Assembly: GCA_035935115.1 (NCBI GenBank)
Contig: DASYXK010000001.1
Location: 62,001 to 126,000 of the forward strand
Direction of reading: 5' to 3'
Origin: TA-20 sp035935115
GTDB taxonomy: Archaea; Thermoproteota; Nitrososphaeria; Nitrososphaerales; Nitrosopumilaceae
DNA: 64,000 nucleotides
A program made the position numbers and the translations under genes. A model generated the notes under the pieces. The model did not search any database, was not told the origin of the DNA, and was given only the letters and a program-made list of their open reading frames with translations. Positions 51,205-59,740 of the stretch are shown here, one piece after another (within the stretch, counting starts at the first letter, position 1; every line of letters begins with the position of its first letter).

Positions 51205-52902
51205 TTAATAATAATGGTGAGATGGTCGTTGCATCTTACCAAGCTTATCAAAGTGATCATGGGGCTTGTTTCCTTTTGTATGAGAATGAGTAGTACCATC
51301 ACCATGGGTGTGAGTGTACATGGCAGGTTTTTTCATAACAACTTCATCTACACGAATTAATAGTGACGCTACTTCAACGGCTGTTTTAATTATTTGTTCT
51401 TTTACCACAAGAGGTTCTATAACATCTTTTGAGTACATTTCTCCAACTTTTCTCTCAATTGCATCTATTCCGTACCATGAGTGAACACTTCCATTGTTGT
51501 GTTCAGAGTTTTTGTTTCTCAATTGGGCAATTGTGTCAACTAGGTTCATTCCAGAATTTCTAGCTAAGGTTAATGGAATTTCTTCAAGAGCTTCAGCAAA
51601 ATTTTGAATTATGGTTTGTTCTCTTCCTTCAATCGAAAATGATCTTTTTCTAAGCTCATTTGCAATAATTGTTTCAGTGGAACCTCCACCAGCTACTATT
51701 GATGGACTGATAAAGAAGTCTTTTAGAACCGTAATAGCATCAAGTACTGAACGATGATACTCGTCAAGTATTCTTTTAGAATTCGCTCTCAATAATATAG
51801 TGACTGATTTTGGGTTTTTACATCCCTCTACAAATACCATTTTGTCATCGCCTACGAATTTTTCATAAACTTTGCTTGCAAACCCCAGATGTTTTTCAGT
51901 TATGTTATCAAGATCATTTGTTATTAGACCACCACTTGCTTTTGATAGCCAATGGAGATCATTTTCTTTTACTCGACGAAGTGATATTATGCCTGCCCTA
52001 GACAAATAGTGTTGAGCCAATAGACTGATTCCTTTTTGGGAAATTACAACATTTGTACCAGAATTGATTATCTTTTGAGTTTTTTCCTTGACATCATCAT
52101 TTTCTTTTGAAATGTATGTTTGCATTTCTTGTGGTGTGTTGATTGTTATTTCTGCATCAGTCTTGGTTCTCTCATTATCAAGTTCTTCGTTAATCAAAAG
52201 AATCTTAGCTTTCTCAATTAATCTTGGCATAGCAGAATTATCTATTGTTTTGTCAATAACTACTCCTCTGACTAGTTCAATATCTGATGTATTGCCAGGT
52301 TTTTCTTCTATTTTTATGTCATCTGGCTCAACTTTTTTATTTGCAAAATCTGCTATTGTACAAAATGCCTCAGTCACTAATTTCGCTACAGATTTTTTTT
52401 CACATAGTATGGAAATAGCCTTTGATTGTAAACATGTTTCAGCTAACCTAATCATCACTTCTTTATTTTTATAATTAAATGATTTCGCAATTGATCTTAC
52501 AATATCAAGTGATTGTTCTGCTGCTTTTTTGTATCCTGCCTCAATTGTAGAAGGAGACATGCCCAAATCCAATAATTTTTCTGCTTTTTCAAGAAGAGAA
52601 CCAGCTAAAACAACTACAGATATTGTTCCATCTCCTACTTCATTATCAACTGAATTTGATGCGTCTATCATTGCCTTGGCGGCAGGGTGCTCAACGTCAA
52701 TTTTGCGTAATATTGTAGAACCACTTTTAGTAAGAGTAACTTCGCCCAAAAGATCAATGTACATTTTTTCAAATCCTCTTGGTCCAAATGAACTTTTGAT
52801 GAGATCTGCAATCAATTTGCCTGCAAGTAGGTTGTATCTTCTAACCTCATCTCCTACAGAATATTGTGTACCGTCTCCAAGCAAGTCTCCGGTAGAACTC
52901 AT
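51205..52902 (-). CDS. Divergent thermosome (group II chaperonin) subunit with His-rich tail
   Basis: A 565-residue CCT/thermosome subunit. Domain layout is normal: equatorial GPRGFEKMYIDLLGEVTL, IEAGYKKAAEQ, apical region, AGGGSTETIIANEL and KTAVEVASLLIRVDEVV. The usual NDGATI ATP-site motif reads KSGSTI (Lys59, Ser60), removing the first catalytic Asp. GDGTT is GDGTI (90-94), while the second Asp, in the HRSVLDAI helix, is kept. After LLIRVDEVV the tail contains THTHGDGTTHSHT, PHDH and SHHYY: 8 His in about 37 residues where ordinary thermosomes end in Gly/Met. It lies beside ureDGFE on the same strand. Weak ATPase and metal binding are inferences. Confidence 0.9.
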   Translation of the reverse strand: MSSTGDLLGDGTQYSVGDEVRRYNLLAGKLIADLIKSSFGPRGFEKMYIDLLGEVTLTKSGSTILRKIDVEHPAAKAMIDASNSVDNEVGDGTISVVVLAGSLLEKAEKLLDLGMSPSTIEAGYKKAAEQSLDIVRSIAKSFNYKNKEVMIRLAETCLQSKAISILCEKKSVAKLVTEAFCTIADFANKKVEPDDIKIEEKPGNTSDIELVRGVVIDKTIDNSAMPRLIEKAKILLINEELDNERTKTDAEITINTPQEMQTYISKENDDVKEKTQKIINSGTNVVISQKGISLLAQHYLSRAGIISLRRVKENDLHWLSKASGGLITNDLDNITEKHLGFASKVYEKFVGDDKMVFVEGCKNPKSVTILLRANSKRILDEYHRSVLDAITVLKDFFISPSIVAGGGSTETIIANELRKRSFSIEGREQTIIQNFAEALEEIPLTLARNSGMNLVDTIAQLRNKNSEHNNGSVHSWYGIDAIERKVGEMYSKDVIEPLVVKEQIIKTAVEVASLLIRVDEVVMKKPAMYTHTHGDGTTHSHTKGNKPHDHFDKLGKMQRPSHHYY

Positions 52903-52919
52903 ACAAGTACACTGGATTT

Positions 52920-52932
52920 AGTAATTATAAAA
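52920..52932 (-). promoter_or_regulatory. Leaderless-type promoter of the divergent chaperonin gene
   Basis: On the minus strand, TTTTATAATTAC centres about 25 bases before the ATG at 52902, as expected for a TATA box of a leaderless mRNA. It lies in the 74-base gap after ureD, so the gene can be expressed apart from the urease accessory genes. Confidence 0.4.
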
Positions 52933-52976
52933 CTTCTGATCAATAGATCTAAAAATTTCAGAAGCAGAAAAAATTT

Positions 52977-53882
52977 TTATGCAACATCTATTGATGAGTT
53001 TGAAATTGAAGGTTCTATTTTATAATTTTTTTTGTTAACACTTCTAAAAATACCAGATATAGATTCTGTTAGAGATATGATTTCAGAAACAGAATCAGCA
53101 AGCATTCTCACAATAATACCAGAATCATAAGGTAAAGACGAACGACTAGCTAATAATGAATCATTTTTGGTTGCTAAATTGATCTTGTCTACAATGCTTT
53201 CTATTTGAATAGAATTTCCAATTATGTAAACGGTAGAAAAGATAGCCTTTCCTCCAAATACAGATTCAAGATTTGATTTATCTTTCTGATTCAAACTCAT
53301 GACATCTGTAAATAGCATCATACCATTTCTATGAGCTGATGTACGAAGAAAGCATAGATCAAAATCAAACTTTTCACCAGACGCAATCCTACCTGCGGAT
53401 ATGATTTCAGAGTAGATCAAAATTGCATTATCTGCAACCTCAAGATTTACTTCCTGATAAAATCTAGATGACTTGAATGGTATGATCTGATGTGGAATAA
53501 ATTCCAGATAACTCCCTTCCTGATTATGTATGTTAATGTATTGAGAAGCATAACCACCATCCATCTTGTAAATTTTGGTTGCTGATTGAGTGGTAATTCT
53601 TGCTGCAGAATTTGTACCCATAACAACATCAATTTTCTGTTCATCTCCCTGCAAAATACCTCCAGAAGATGACATTATGTAGATATGAGCAAAATTTGGA
53701 TAATCTGTATCAGGGTACATCGCTTTTTGAATCAAAAATGGTGCTTTTGACAGTAGTGATTTAATGTATGTTTTAGAATCTTCATTTACTTGAAGCTCTA
53801 TCTCTATGGTACCATTCTGGCCTGGCATCTTTAATTTCTTGTTTACATAATTCTTGAAAATATCTGGAATTTGCGAATTCAT
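52977..53882 (-). CDS. ureD: Urease accessory protein UreD (UreH)
   Basis: A 301-residue urease maturation factor that, with UreF and UreG, delivers nickel to apo-urease. Features: SSSGGILQGDEQKIDVVMGTNSAARITTQSATKIYKMDGGYASQ, the most conserved part of the family, and YLEFIPHQIIPFKSSRFYQEVNLEV. Length is typical. It overlaps the ureG stop by 4 bases, the last of four accessory genes ureEFGD transcribed together on the minus strand, divergent from ureABC. Confidence 0.92.
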   Translation of the reverse strand: MNSQIPDIFKNYVNKKLKMPGQNGTIEIELQVNEDSKTYIKSLLSKAPFLIQKAMYPDTDYPNFAHIYIMSSSGGILQGDEQKIDVVMGTNSAARITTQSATKIYKMDGGYASQYINIHNQEGSYLEFIPHQIIPFKSSRFYQEVNLEVADNAILIYSEIISAGRIASGEKFDFDLCFLRTSAHRNGMMLFTDVMSLNQKDKSNLESVFGGKAIFSTVYIIGNSIQIESIVDKINLATKNDSLLASRSSLPYDSGIIVRMLADSVSEIISLTESISGIFRSVNKKNYKIEPSISNSSIDVA

Positions 53883-54547
53883 CTGATTCGATCCTTTTTG
53901 ACAATTGGTTTTTTGTCAAACAGTATTGATTTGATTATGTTTTCGGCAACAAGCTCTATGCCCTCACCTGTTTGACAGTTAACAAACACGTAAGATTTCT
54001 CTGCTCGTATTTTTTTTGCATCCCTTTCCATTACAGTAAGATCTGCTCCTACATGTGCTGCAAGATCAATCTTGTTGATTACAAGCAAATCACTATTTTC
54101 TATTCCCAATCCACCTTTCCTTGGATACTTGTCTCCACCAGCCACATCTATTATGTAAATGAAATAATCTGCAAGTGCAGGACTAAAAGTGGTCATGACG
54201 TTGTCGCCTCCACTTTCAATAATAATCAAATCAAGAGCGGGATCTTTCTTTTCAATTTCTTCAATTACTGCCAAATTTATTGTCGGATCTTCACGTATAG
54301 CAGTATGTGGGCAACCACCTGTAGCTATTCCTATGATCATATTTTCAGGCATAACTTTCAACTCTGTAGATAGCGTTCGTTGCATTCTTTCTGCATCTTC
54401 CTTTGATATTACATCATTTGATATTATGCAGCACCTGTAACCTCTTTTTATCAGGATGGGTACAACCCTCTCAATCAGACGTGTTTTTCCCGATCCTACC
54501 GGTCCGCCAATTCCAATTTTTGGTATTTTTTTATTTTTTAACATCAA
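53879..54547 (-). CDS. ureG: Urease accessory GTPase UreG
   Basis: A 222-residue SIMIBI-class GTPase powering nickel insertion. P-loop GGPVGSGKTRLIE, the family TGGCPHTAIREDPTIN with the CPH nickel-site motif, IIIESGGDN, FIYIIDVAGGDKYPRKGG and the NKIDLA base-specificity motif are all present. Length and order are normal. Start ATG 54547, with a second ATG in the next codon. It follows ureF by 14 bases and overlaps ureD by 4. Confidence 0.96.
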   Translation of the reverse strand: MMLKNKKIPKIGIGGPVGSGKTRLIERVVPILIKRGYRCCIISNDVISKEDAERMQRTLSTELKVMPENMIIGIATGGCPHTAIREDPTINLAVIEEIEKKDPALDLIIIESGGDNVMTTFSPALADYFIYIIDVAGGDKYPRKGGLGIENSDLLVINKIDLAAHVGADLTVMERDAKKIRAEKSYVFVNCQTGEGIELVAENIIKSILFDKKPIVKKDRIR

Positions 54548-54561
54548 AATTTACCTCTAAA

Positions 54562-55263
54562 TTATGTAATGAACATTTTAGAAGTATTTTGCTCATGAAT
54601 CATTTGAAAAATATCTGTTAGAGGTGTTAGTTGCCAAAGACTGTTTAACGATTCTTTCTTAATGCTCTCCGAAATAGAATTAATCTTGTCAGCAAACGTT
54701 GTTAGAATTATCTGACCGCTTATGTGTTCTATTATTCCCAATCTAATTGCTGCTGCTATAACACTTTGGCTAAATGAATAAAGCATCATGCGTACACCGC
54801 TTTTAGCTGGAATGCCCAAAAGATTTGCAGCTATTCCTAGACAAACAGGATACGTCCCAACAGTTTCATTAGATGCTATTTTCTTTTGAAAATTTTTTGC
54901 AATGTTGTTTTTCTTTTTGTCAAATGTCATTTGAATAATACAATTCAGTATTTGGGAACCAGTTCTAACAGATGTGTTTCTTACTTCTCGTATGAGTCTC
55001 ATCGAATAAAATCTGTTATCTGCTTCCACAAGTTCTTCAATATTCTCATTCTTTGCAGCCTCCATAGCAATTAAGAAAACCATGCAATCGCAAGGTACAA
55101 GTTGAAATTCTATCTGCTGTTCAATAAAATTCAAAACATCTTGTTTGTTTTTGATTCTGTCATGCTTTACAAGTGACTCCAGACCATTTGATAGCCCAAA
55201 CATGCCAGATGGAAAAAAAGAATCTGCCAACTGCATTAAAAAAAACTCGTGATCAGTGTTCAT
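54562..55263 (-). CDS. ureF: Urease accessory protein UreF
   Basis: A 233-residue all-helical factor that bridges UreD and UreG. It has LMQLADSFFPSGMFGLSNGLESLV near the start, the conserved ADSxFPxGxF motif, and a central YSMRLIREVRNTSVRTGSQIL, the helix that contacts UreG. The open frame extends 15 bases further, but the ATG at 55263 (MNTDHEFF) gives a compact start that overlaps the end of ureE by 11 bases. Length is typical of archaeal UreF. Confidence 0.92.
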   Translation of the reverse strand: MNTDHEFFLMQLADSFFPSGMFGLSNGLESLVKHDRIKNKQDVLNFIEQQIEFQLVPCDCMVFLIAMEAAKNENIEELVEADNRFYSMRLIREVRNTSVRTGSQILNCIIQMTFDKKKNNIAKNFQKKIASNETVGTYPVCLGIAANLLGIPAKSGVRMMLYSFSQSVIAAAIRLGIIEHISGQIILTTFADKINSISESIKKESLNSLWQLTPLTDIFQMIHEQNTSKMFIT

Positions 55264-55756
55264 GCATATACATTCCATGCTGAGGTTGAAAAATCTGCTC
55301 CCCTACCTCAAGCTCTAGATTAGTTATGACATCTAATAGTAGTTTTTTAAACACCTCAACTTCAGAATGTGCTTGAATCGGAAAGTATAGAATATCATTA
55401 TCAATCACAATTGGTTTATGCCTGTTTCCTATAATATGACCTAGTGTAATTAATCCAGTAGGATTTTTTAGTTTCTTTATTTTTATAGAGATCACTTTCT
55501 CGGGCAACTGTTCAATCATGATGAATTTGTTGGTATTTGATACTATAACATCGCCATGATATAGTCTTGTTCCAGAATCAAGAATAAGACCTATATCTGT
55601 TCCAGAATCTGTTTTCTTCCTAATTCTGCTTCTTTCTAACTCAAGACGTGATATTTTTAGTCTTTCACATCTTTTTTTGGATTCCATTTGTTTGAATTTG
55701 GCCATTAGTTTTTTGTCATCAAAAATATTTCCTATTACAGATGTGATGGTAAGCAT
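55253..55756 (-). CDS. ureE: Urease accessory protein UreE (nickel chaperone)
   Basis: A 167-residue nickel-binding chaperone. The N-terminal half has the peptide-binding region ERLKISRLELERSRIRKKTDSGTDIGLIL. The C-terminal domain carries the UreE signature GHIIGNRHKPI with the dimer-interface nickel His. The tail ends QPQHGMYMHEH, a short His-containing end rather than the long poly-His tail of some bacteria. First gene of the ureEFGD unit, divergent from ureABC. Confidence 0.93.
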   Translation of the reverse strand: MLTITSVIGNIFDDKKLMAKFKQMESKKRCERLKISRLELERSRIRKKTDSGTDIGLILDSGTRLYHGDVIVSNTNKFIMIEQLPEKVISIKIKKLKNPTGLITLGHIIGNRHKPIVIDNDILYFPIQAHSEVEVFKKLLLDVITNLELEVGEQIFQPQHGMYMHEH

Positions 55757-55847
55757 GACAGTCTAGATAATACTATGAAATTATATTTTGTGATCATGGT
55801 AATTTATTATAAATATTAAATACAACAGGTCACGATAGATAACTGAT
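55757..55847. promoter_or_regulatory. Divergent ureE-ureA promoter region
   Basis: The 91-base gap separates ureEFGD (minus) and ureABC (plus). A TATA-like TTATAAATA at 55807-55815 lies about 40 bases before the ureA start, placing transcription start near 55836. No TTTGTATAACAAA or TTCGAC palindrome occurs here. The minus-strand promoter must lie within the same gap. Confidence 0.4.
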
Positions 55848-56150
55848 ATGATGCTCACCCCTAGAGAAATTGATAAACTCTATATTTTTATGACAGCTGA
55901 AGTTGCACGAAGAAGAAAAACAAGAGGGCTGAAGCTCAATTATGTAGAAGCTTTAGCACTTATTGCAGATCACATAGTTGAGGGAGCTAGAGATGGAAAA
56001 TCTGTATCAGAATTGATGAGCTCAGGAAGAAAAGTGTTAACAAAAGATGATGTGTTACCTGGTGTTCCTGAGTTGATTAAAACAGTACAAACTGAAGCAA
56101 CCTTCGATGATGGAACTAAGCTTGTCACTGTTCACGATCCCATAGTATAG
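55848..56150 (+). CDS. ureA: Urease gamma subunit
   Basis: A 100-residue small subunit of the nickel urease that hydrolyses urea to ammonia and carbamate. It follows the family pattern: LTPREIDKLYIFMTAEVARRRKTRGLKLNYVEALALIADHIVEGARDGKSV in segments, then VLPGVPELIKTVQTEATFDDGTKLVTVHDPI at the end. Two consecutive ATGs (55848, 55851) are possible; MLTPREID at 55851 is the usual start. Separate subunits (ABC) as in most bacteria. Two bases separate it from ureB. Confidence 0.97.
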   Translation: MMLTPREIDKLYIFMTAEVARRRKTRGLKLNYVEALALIADHIVEGARDGKSVSELMSSGRKVLTKDDVLPGVPELIKTVQTEATFDDGTKLVTVHDPIV

Positions 56151-56152
56151 CA

Positions 56153-56524
56153 ATGATCCCAGGAGAATATTTCCTAAATGACACGCCTATTATTGCAAAT
56201 AAAGGCAAGAAGACAACAAAGATCAAGGTTAGTAACTCTGGGGACAGGCCAATACAGGTAGGCTCTCACACACATTTCTTTGAAACTAACAAGGCTCTTG
56301 TCTTTTCTCGCGAGAAGGCATATGGTTATCATTTGAATATCCCATCAGGCACATCAGTGAGGTTTGAACCTGGTGACACGAAGGAAGTAGAACTAACAGA
56401 ATATGGTGGACTAAAAACAGTATACGGATTCAATGGTCTTGTCAATGGTAAACTCATTACTAGAAAACAGACTGCACTCAAAAAAGCACGAAAAAAAGGA
56501 TTCAAAGGTATTGATCAGAAATGA
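56153..56524 (+). CDS. ureB: Urease beta subunit
   Basis: A 123-residue all-beta subunit. Typical sequence: MIPGEYFLNDTPIIANKGKK, GDRPIQVGSHTHFFETNKAL, FSREKAYGYHLNIPSGTSVRFEPGDTKEVELTEYGGLKTVYGFNGLVNG. The C-terminal 20 residues are Lys-rich. Starts two bases after ureA and overlaps ureC by 4 bases, so all three subunits are translated in a coupled way. Confidence 0.97.
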   Translation: MIPGEYFLNDTPIIANKGKKTTKIKVSNSGDRPIQVGSHTHFFETNKALVFSREKAYGYHLNIPSGTSVRFEPGDTKEVELTEYGGLKTVYGFNGLVNGKLITRKQTALKKARKKGFKGIDQK

Positions 56525-58233
56525 CATTGGTAATTCCTAGAAAACAATACGTTGATCTTTATGGTCCTACTAAGGGTGACAAAATTAGACTTGCTGATAC
56601 TGATCTTATAATTGAAATTGAAAAAGATTTTCAGAATTACGGAGATGAGATAGTTTTTGGTGGTGGTAAAAGTGCTAGAGATGGAATGGGACAAGCAAGT
56701 GGTGTTACTAGTAGAAACGCACTTGATCTAGTAATAACAAATGCGATTATAATGGATCCAGTTCTTGGGATTATCAAAGCTGATATCGGTATCAAAAATG
56801 GGTTAATAGTTGGAATAGGAAAAGCAGGTAATCCAAATGTTATGAATGGAGTTGACATGATAATATCTGCAAACACAGAGGTAATAGCTGGTGAACATAC
56901 CATATGTACTCCTGGAATAATTGATACTCACATTCATTTTATTTCTCCACAACAAGTCGTAGAAGCAATTTGCAGTGGAACTACAACAATGATAGGTGGT
57001 GGTACAGGACCTGCTGATGGTACTAAAGCAACAACATGTACATCCGGTCCTTGGAATATTCACAGAATGCTTGAAGCTCTTGATGACATGCCATTAAATT
57101 TTGGTCTACTGGGGAAAGGAAATGATTCCATGGAACCTGCACTAATAGAGCAAATTGCTGCAGGAGCTTGTGGTTTAAAATTACATGAAGATTGGGGTTC
57201 TACTCCTGCCACTATTGATGCAGCATTACGTGTTGCGGATAAAACTGACACTCAAGTAGCTATCCACACAGACACATTAAATGAATGCGGTTTTGTTGAT
57301 GATACTATCGAAGCAATAGGTGGAAGAACAATTCATACTTATCACACAGAAGGCGCTGGTGGTGGACATGCGCCAGATATTATGAAAATAGCAGGTAAGA
57401 AGAATATTCTTCCTTCTTCTACAACTCCAACAAGACCGTTTACGGTTAATACTCTAGACGAGCACATAGATATGATGATGGTTTGTCATCATCTAAATCC
57501 CTCTGTAAGAGAGGACGTGGCCTTTGCAGAGTCAAGAATTAGAGGTGAAACAATAGCTGCAGAAGATGTACTACATGATATTGGTGCTCTAAGCATGTAT
57601 TCTTCTGATAGTCAAGCAATGGGCAGGGTTGGAGAAGTAAGCATTAGAACATGGCAAACAGCTGATAAAATGAAAAAAATGTCAGGTAGTTTAACAGAAG
57701 AATCAGGAGATAACGATAATCTTCGTGTAAAAAGATATCTTTCAAAGATTACCATCAACCCAGCAATAACGCATGGAATCTCTGATTATGTTGGTTCTTT
57801 AGAGATAGGAAAATTAGCTGATATCATAATTTGGAACCCCGAATTCTTTGGCGTGAAACCTAAATTGGTAATAAAAGGTGGGTTTATAGCTTATTCTTTG
57901 ATGGGTGATCCCAACGCATCAATTCCAACACCAGAGCCAGTTTATTACCGTCCAATGTTTGGGGCATTTGGAAAGGCAATACATACTACATCTGTAACTT
58001 TTACTTCAAAACTAGCAATACGAAATGGTCTATCAAAAAAATTAGGTTTGAAAAAGAAATTACTTCCAGTTAAAAATTGTAGAAAGATTGGTAAGAAAAA
58101 TATGCTTTACAATAACCTAGTTCCAAAAATAGAGATTGATCCTGAAACTTACAAAGTTACAGTTGATGGAAAACTAGCGACAATAGAACCATCTCAAAAA
58201 CTATCCATGGCAAGATTGTATCACTTGTTTTAG
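56521..58233 (+). CDS. ureC: Urease alpha (catalytic) subunit
   Basis: A 570-residue amidohydrolase with the dinuclear nickel site. All active-site residues are present: His137 and His139 (DTHIHF), carbamylated Lys220 (CGLKLHEDWG), His222, His249 (AIHTDTLNE), His275 (YHTEGAGGGHAPDI), the flap Cys322-His323 (VCHHLNPS) and Asp363 (SSDSQAMGR). Urea is split to ammonia and carbamate in the cytoplasm, giving substrate for ammonia oxidation and for assimilation. The protein appears fully functional and of normal length. A TTCGAC palindrome begins at the last two bases of its stop codon. Confidence 0.98.
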   Translation: MTLVIPRKQYVDLYGPTKGDKIRLADTDLIIEIEKDFQNYGDEIVFGGGKSARDGMGQASGVTSRNALDLVITNAIIMDPVLGIIKADIGIKNGLIVGIGKAGNPNVMNGVDMIISANTEVIAGEHTICTPGIIDTHIHFISPQQVVEAICSGTTTMIGGGTGPADGTKATTCTSGPWNIHRMLEALDDMPLNFGLLGKGNDSMEPALIEQIAAGACGLKLHEDWGSTPATIDAALRVADKTDTQVAIHTDTLNECGFVDDTIEAIGGRTIHTYHTEGAGGGHAPDIMKIAGKKNILPSSTTPTRPFTVNTLDEHIDMMMVCHHLNPSVREDVAFAESRIRGETIAAEDVLHDIGALSMYSSDSQAMGRVGEVSIRTWQTADKMKKMSGSLTEESGDNDNLRVKRYLSKITINPAITHGISDYVGSLEIGKLADIIIWNPEFFGVKPKLVIKGGFIAYSLMGDPNASIPTPEPVYYRPMFGAFGKAIHTTSVTFTSKLAIRNGLSKKLGLKKKLLPVKNCRKIGKKNMLYNNLVPKIEIDPETYKVTVDGKLATIEPSQKLSMARLYHLF

Positions 58234-58248
58234 TTCGACAATCGAAAA
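58232..58248. repeat. Palindrome AGTTCGACAATCGAAAA (copy 1 of 4)
   Basis: The core TTCGACAATCGAA (58234-58246) has arms TTCGA/TCGAA around a 3-base spacer. It starts on the AG of the ureC stop codon TAG. Related copies lie at 60489, 62686 and 63916. Candidate parS-like or operator site. Confidence 0.55.
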
Positions 58249-58256
58249 TCAATATA

Positions 58257-58269
58257 TTTTTATATTTAC
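58257..58269 (+). promoter_or_regulatory. TATA-type promoter of the 58287 gene
   Basis: TTTTTATATTTAC at 58257-58269 centres about 25 bases before the ATG at 58287, the spacing of a leaderless archaeal promoter. Confidence 0.4.
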
Positions 58270-58286
58270 TAAGTATAAATTATATC

Positions 58287-58541
58287 ATGAATCCCGTCAA
58301 TACACGTGACGAAGTTGAAAAAGCTGCCAAGAAGGCAACAGAGTCACTCTATGGCACAGAAATCCAAGATTTCAAAATAAGAGAACTCTTTGCATTACCA
58401 GAAAAGGGACCTCAAGATTCATGGGATGTACAAGTGACTTTTCTGTTAAACAAATTGAAACACACTGTAGATTTGGTCATTCAACAAAAAGACGGTCACA
58501 TAACGAATGCAAGACTCATTGATACAATGGTTCCTCTATAG
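58287..58541 (+). CDS. Small alpha/beta protein of unknown function
   Basis: An 84-residue soluble protein. A helical start (DEVEKAAKKATESLYG) precedes a curved-sheet pattern: IQDFKIRELFALPEKGPQDSWDVQVTFLLNKLKHTVDLVIQQKDGHITNARLIDTM, seen in segments. Alternating hydrophobic strands with a Trp suggest a small cystatin/GvpO-like fold, but no signature is firm. It has its own promoter and is separate from ureC. Conserved hypothetical at best. Confidence 0.6.
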   Translation: MNPVNTRDEVEKAAKKATESLYGTEIQDFKIRELFALPEKGPQDSWDVQVTFLLNKLKHTVDLVIQQKDGHITNARLIDTMVPL

Positions 58542-58689
58542 AATCATTGTCAAAAAATATTTTTAATTATTTTTTATACGATCAATTTTTTTTTCTTACA
58601 TTAGAAAATCATCAGATGGGCAATCAAATCGTTGGTTTTATTTAAATACTAATTAAAGATTTTTAAAATAACCAATTGATCACATCATC

Positions 58690-59211
58690 ATGCCAAGTCA
58701 GGGATATGGAACAATAGGACTAAAACCTGCGATCATATCTGAACTACAAAAGGATACGGACGAATATTATCCTGGAATGTTTCTTCCTAGTGCCTTGATA
58801 ATTATGATGAATGAGATAAAACGGAAATACTATACTGTAGGTATGTATAACATAAAGATCGACTTCTCAGGAAGATATACTTCTTTAACAGTAAGATCAG
58901 ATGTTAAAGAATGGTTTGAGGAGAACTATGAAGTGCTGAAGGAAAAATATGAAAAAAAATACAGAGCAAATAACTTTACAAAATTTGCAAGTATCTTCAT
59001 GCTTAACATGTTTGAATCCAAGGCAGCCTCTCAATACAATATCATCAAGCTAAAAGAGGCCGACTTTACATGGTTGATTTCAGAATATACCCAAAGAAAG
59101 AAGGAATACGAAACAAAATATGATGTAAAAACATTTGAGCATTTTGCAGATGTATTTCTTAAAGACTTGTTAGAAAGAATTAACTCTGCAAAAAAAATAT
59201 TGACGTTATAA
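58690..59211 (+). CDS. Protein with three ribbon-helix-helix-like repeats
   Basis: A 173-residue protein whose chain divides into three units, each a beta strand plus two helices. Unit 1: GTIGLKPAIISELQKDTDEYY then FLPSALIIMMNEIKRK. Unit 2: SLTVRSDVKEWFEENYEVLKEKY then FTKFASIFMLNMFESK. Unit 3: NIIKLKEADFTWLISEYTQRKKEY then FEHFADVFLKDLLERI. Strand-helix-helix units of this kind are typical of RHH DNA-binding proteins, which act as dimers; three in one chain is unusual. Strands 2 and 3 are basic. AT-rich TTTTTAAAAT 25 bases upstream suggests a leaderless start. A ParB-like gene lies 530 bases away. Confidence 0.6.
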   Translation: MPSQGYGTIGLKPAIISELQKDTDEYYPGMFLPSALIIMMNEIKRKYYTVGMYNIKIDFSGRYTSLTVRSDVKEWFEENYEVLKEKYEKKYRANNFTKFASIFMLNMFESKAASQYNIIKLKEADFTWLISEYTQRKKEYETKYDVKTFEHFADVFLKDLLERINSAKKILTL

Positions 59212-59253
59212 AGTTCTAATTTTTCTACATTTTAGTATGAACAAAAACTACAT

Positions 59254-59547
59254 TTAATTTGACAGTGCAGGAAGATCAAGAGTCATTTTCTTACCTAATC
59301 CTGCCTTCACGAGCAGTCTGAAAGTTAATGAGATATCGCTTCTTGTTATGTCTGGCATATGAGTTACTCCTCCCTCATGTTTTAGATCATTTATGAAATC
59401 ATATATTTCGTCTACTGTAACAGGTTCATTTTCAAATCCTAATTCATCGTTTACAGCATTGTACGTTGCAATGTAATAACTTAGAACAGATGCTTTGCTT
59501 AGAAATTCTTCAGTTTTTGTATCAAATCCAATACTGACTCTTTCCAT
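59254..59547 (-). CDS. Hypothetical small protein
   Basis: A 97-residue protein with no recognised domain. It opens with RVSIGFDTKTEEFLSKASVLSYYIATYNAVNDELGFENEPV and contains a helical middle with VDEIYDFINDLKHEGG and a hydrophobic C-terminal helix (FRLLVKAGLG). The composition is soluble and slightly acidic. It is convergent with the triple-RHH gene and divergent from parB, sharing a 190-base intergenic region with it. Function unknown. Confidence 0.55.
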   Translation of the reverse strand: MERVSIGFDTKTEEFLSKASVLSYYIATYNAVNDELGFENEPVTVDEIYDFINDLKHEGGVTHMPDITRSDISLTFRLLVKAGLGKKMTLDLPALSN

Positions 59548-59627
59548 AGTTCAAACTACTACTTTCAAAAATGATTTAAGGTTTAGGGTAAAAAATGTAA
59601 ACTACTGATTTACAGCGGAAAAATGAT

Positions 59628-59638
59628 GCGTAATCTAC
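59628..59638 (-). repeat. Repeat GTAGATTACGC (copy A)
   Basis: GCGTAATCTAC on the plus strand at 59628-59638 is the reverse complement of GTAGATTACGC at 63870-63880. A shorter match GTAGATTAC also occurs at 63943-63951. It lies about 100 bases before parB. Nearby TGTAAA (59596-59601) and TTTACA (59609-59614) form a further inverted repeat. Confidence 0.35.
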
Positions 59639-59709
59639 ATTTTACTTGAAAGTTGTTGTAAATATTGCATATTTGAGTGATAAAATGGTCTAAAACAAAG
59701 AGAAGGAAA

Positions 59710-59718
59710 TTATAAATA
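59710..59718 (+). promoter_or_regulatory. TATA-type promoter of the ParB-like gene
   Basis: TTATAAATA at 59710-59718 centres 27 bases before the ATG at 59741, which predicts a leaderless transcript. Confidence 0.45.
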
Positions 59719-59740
59719 GATTTAGTAATCAAGTTCATTT

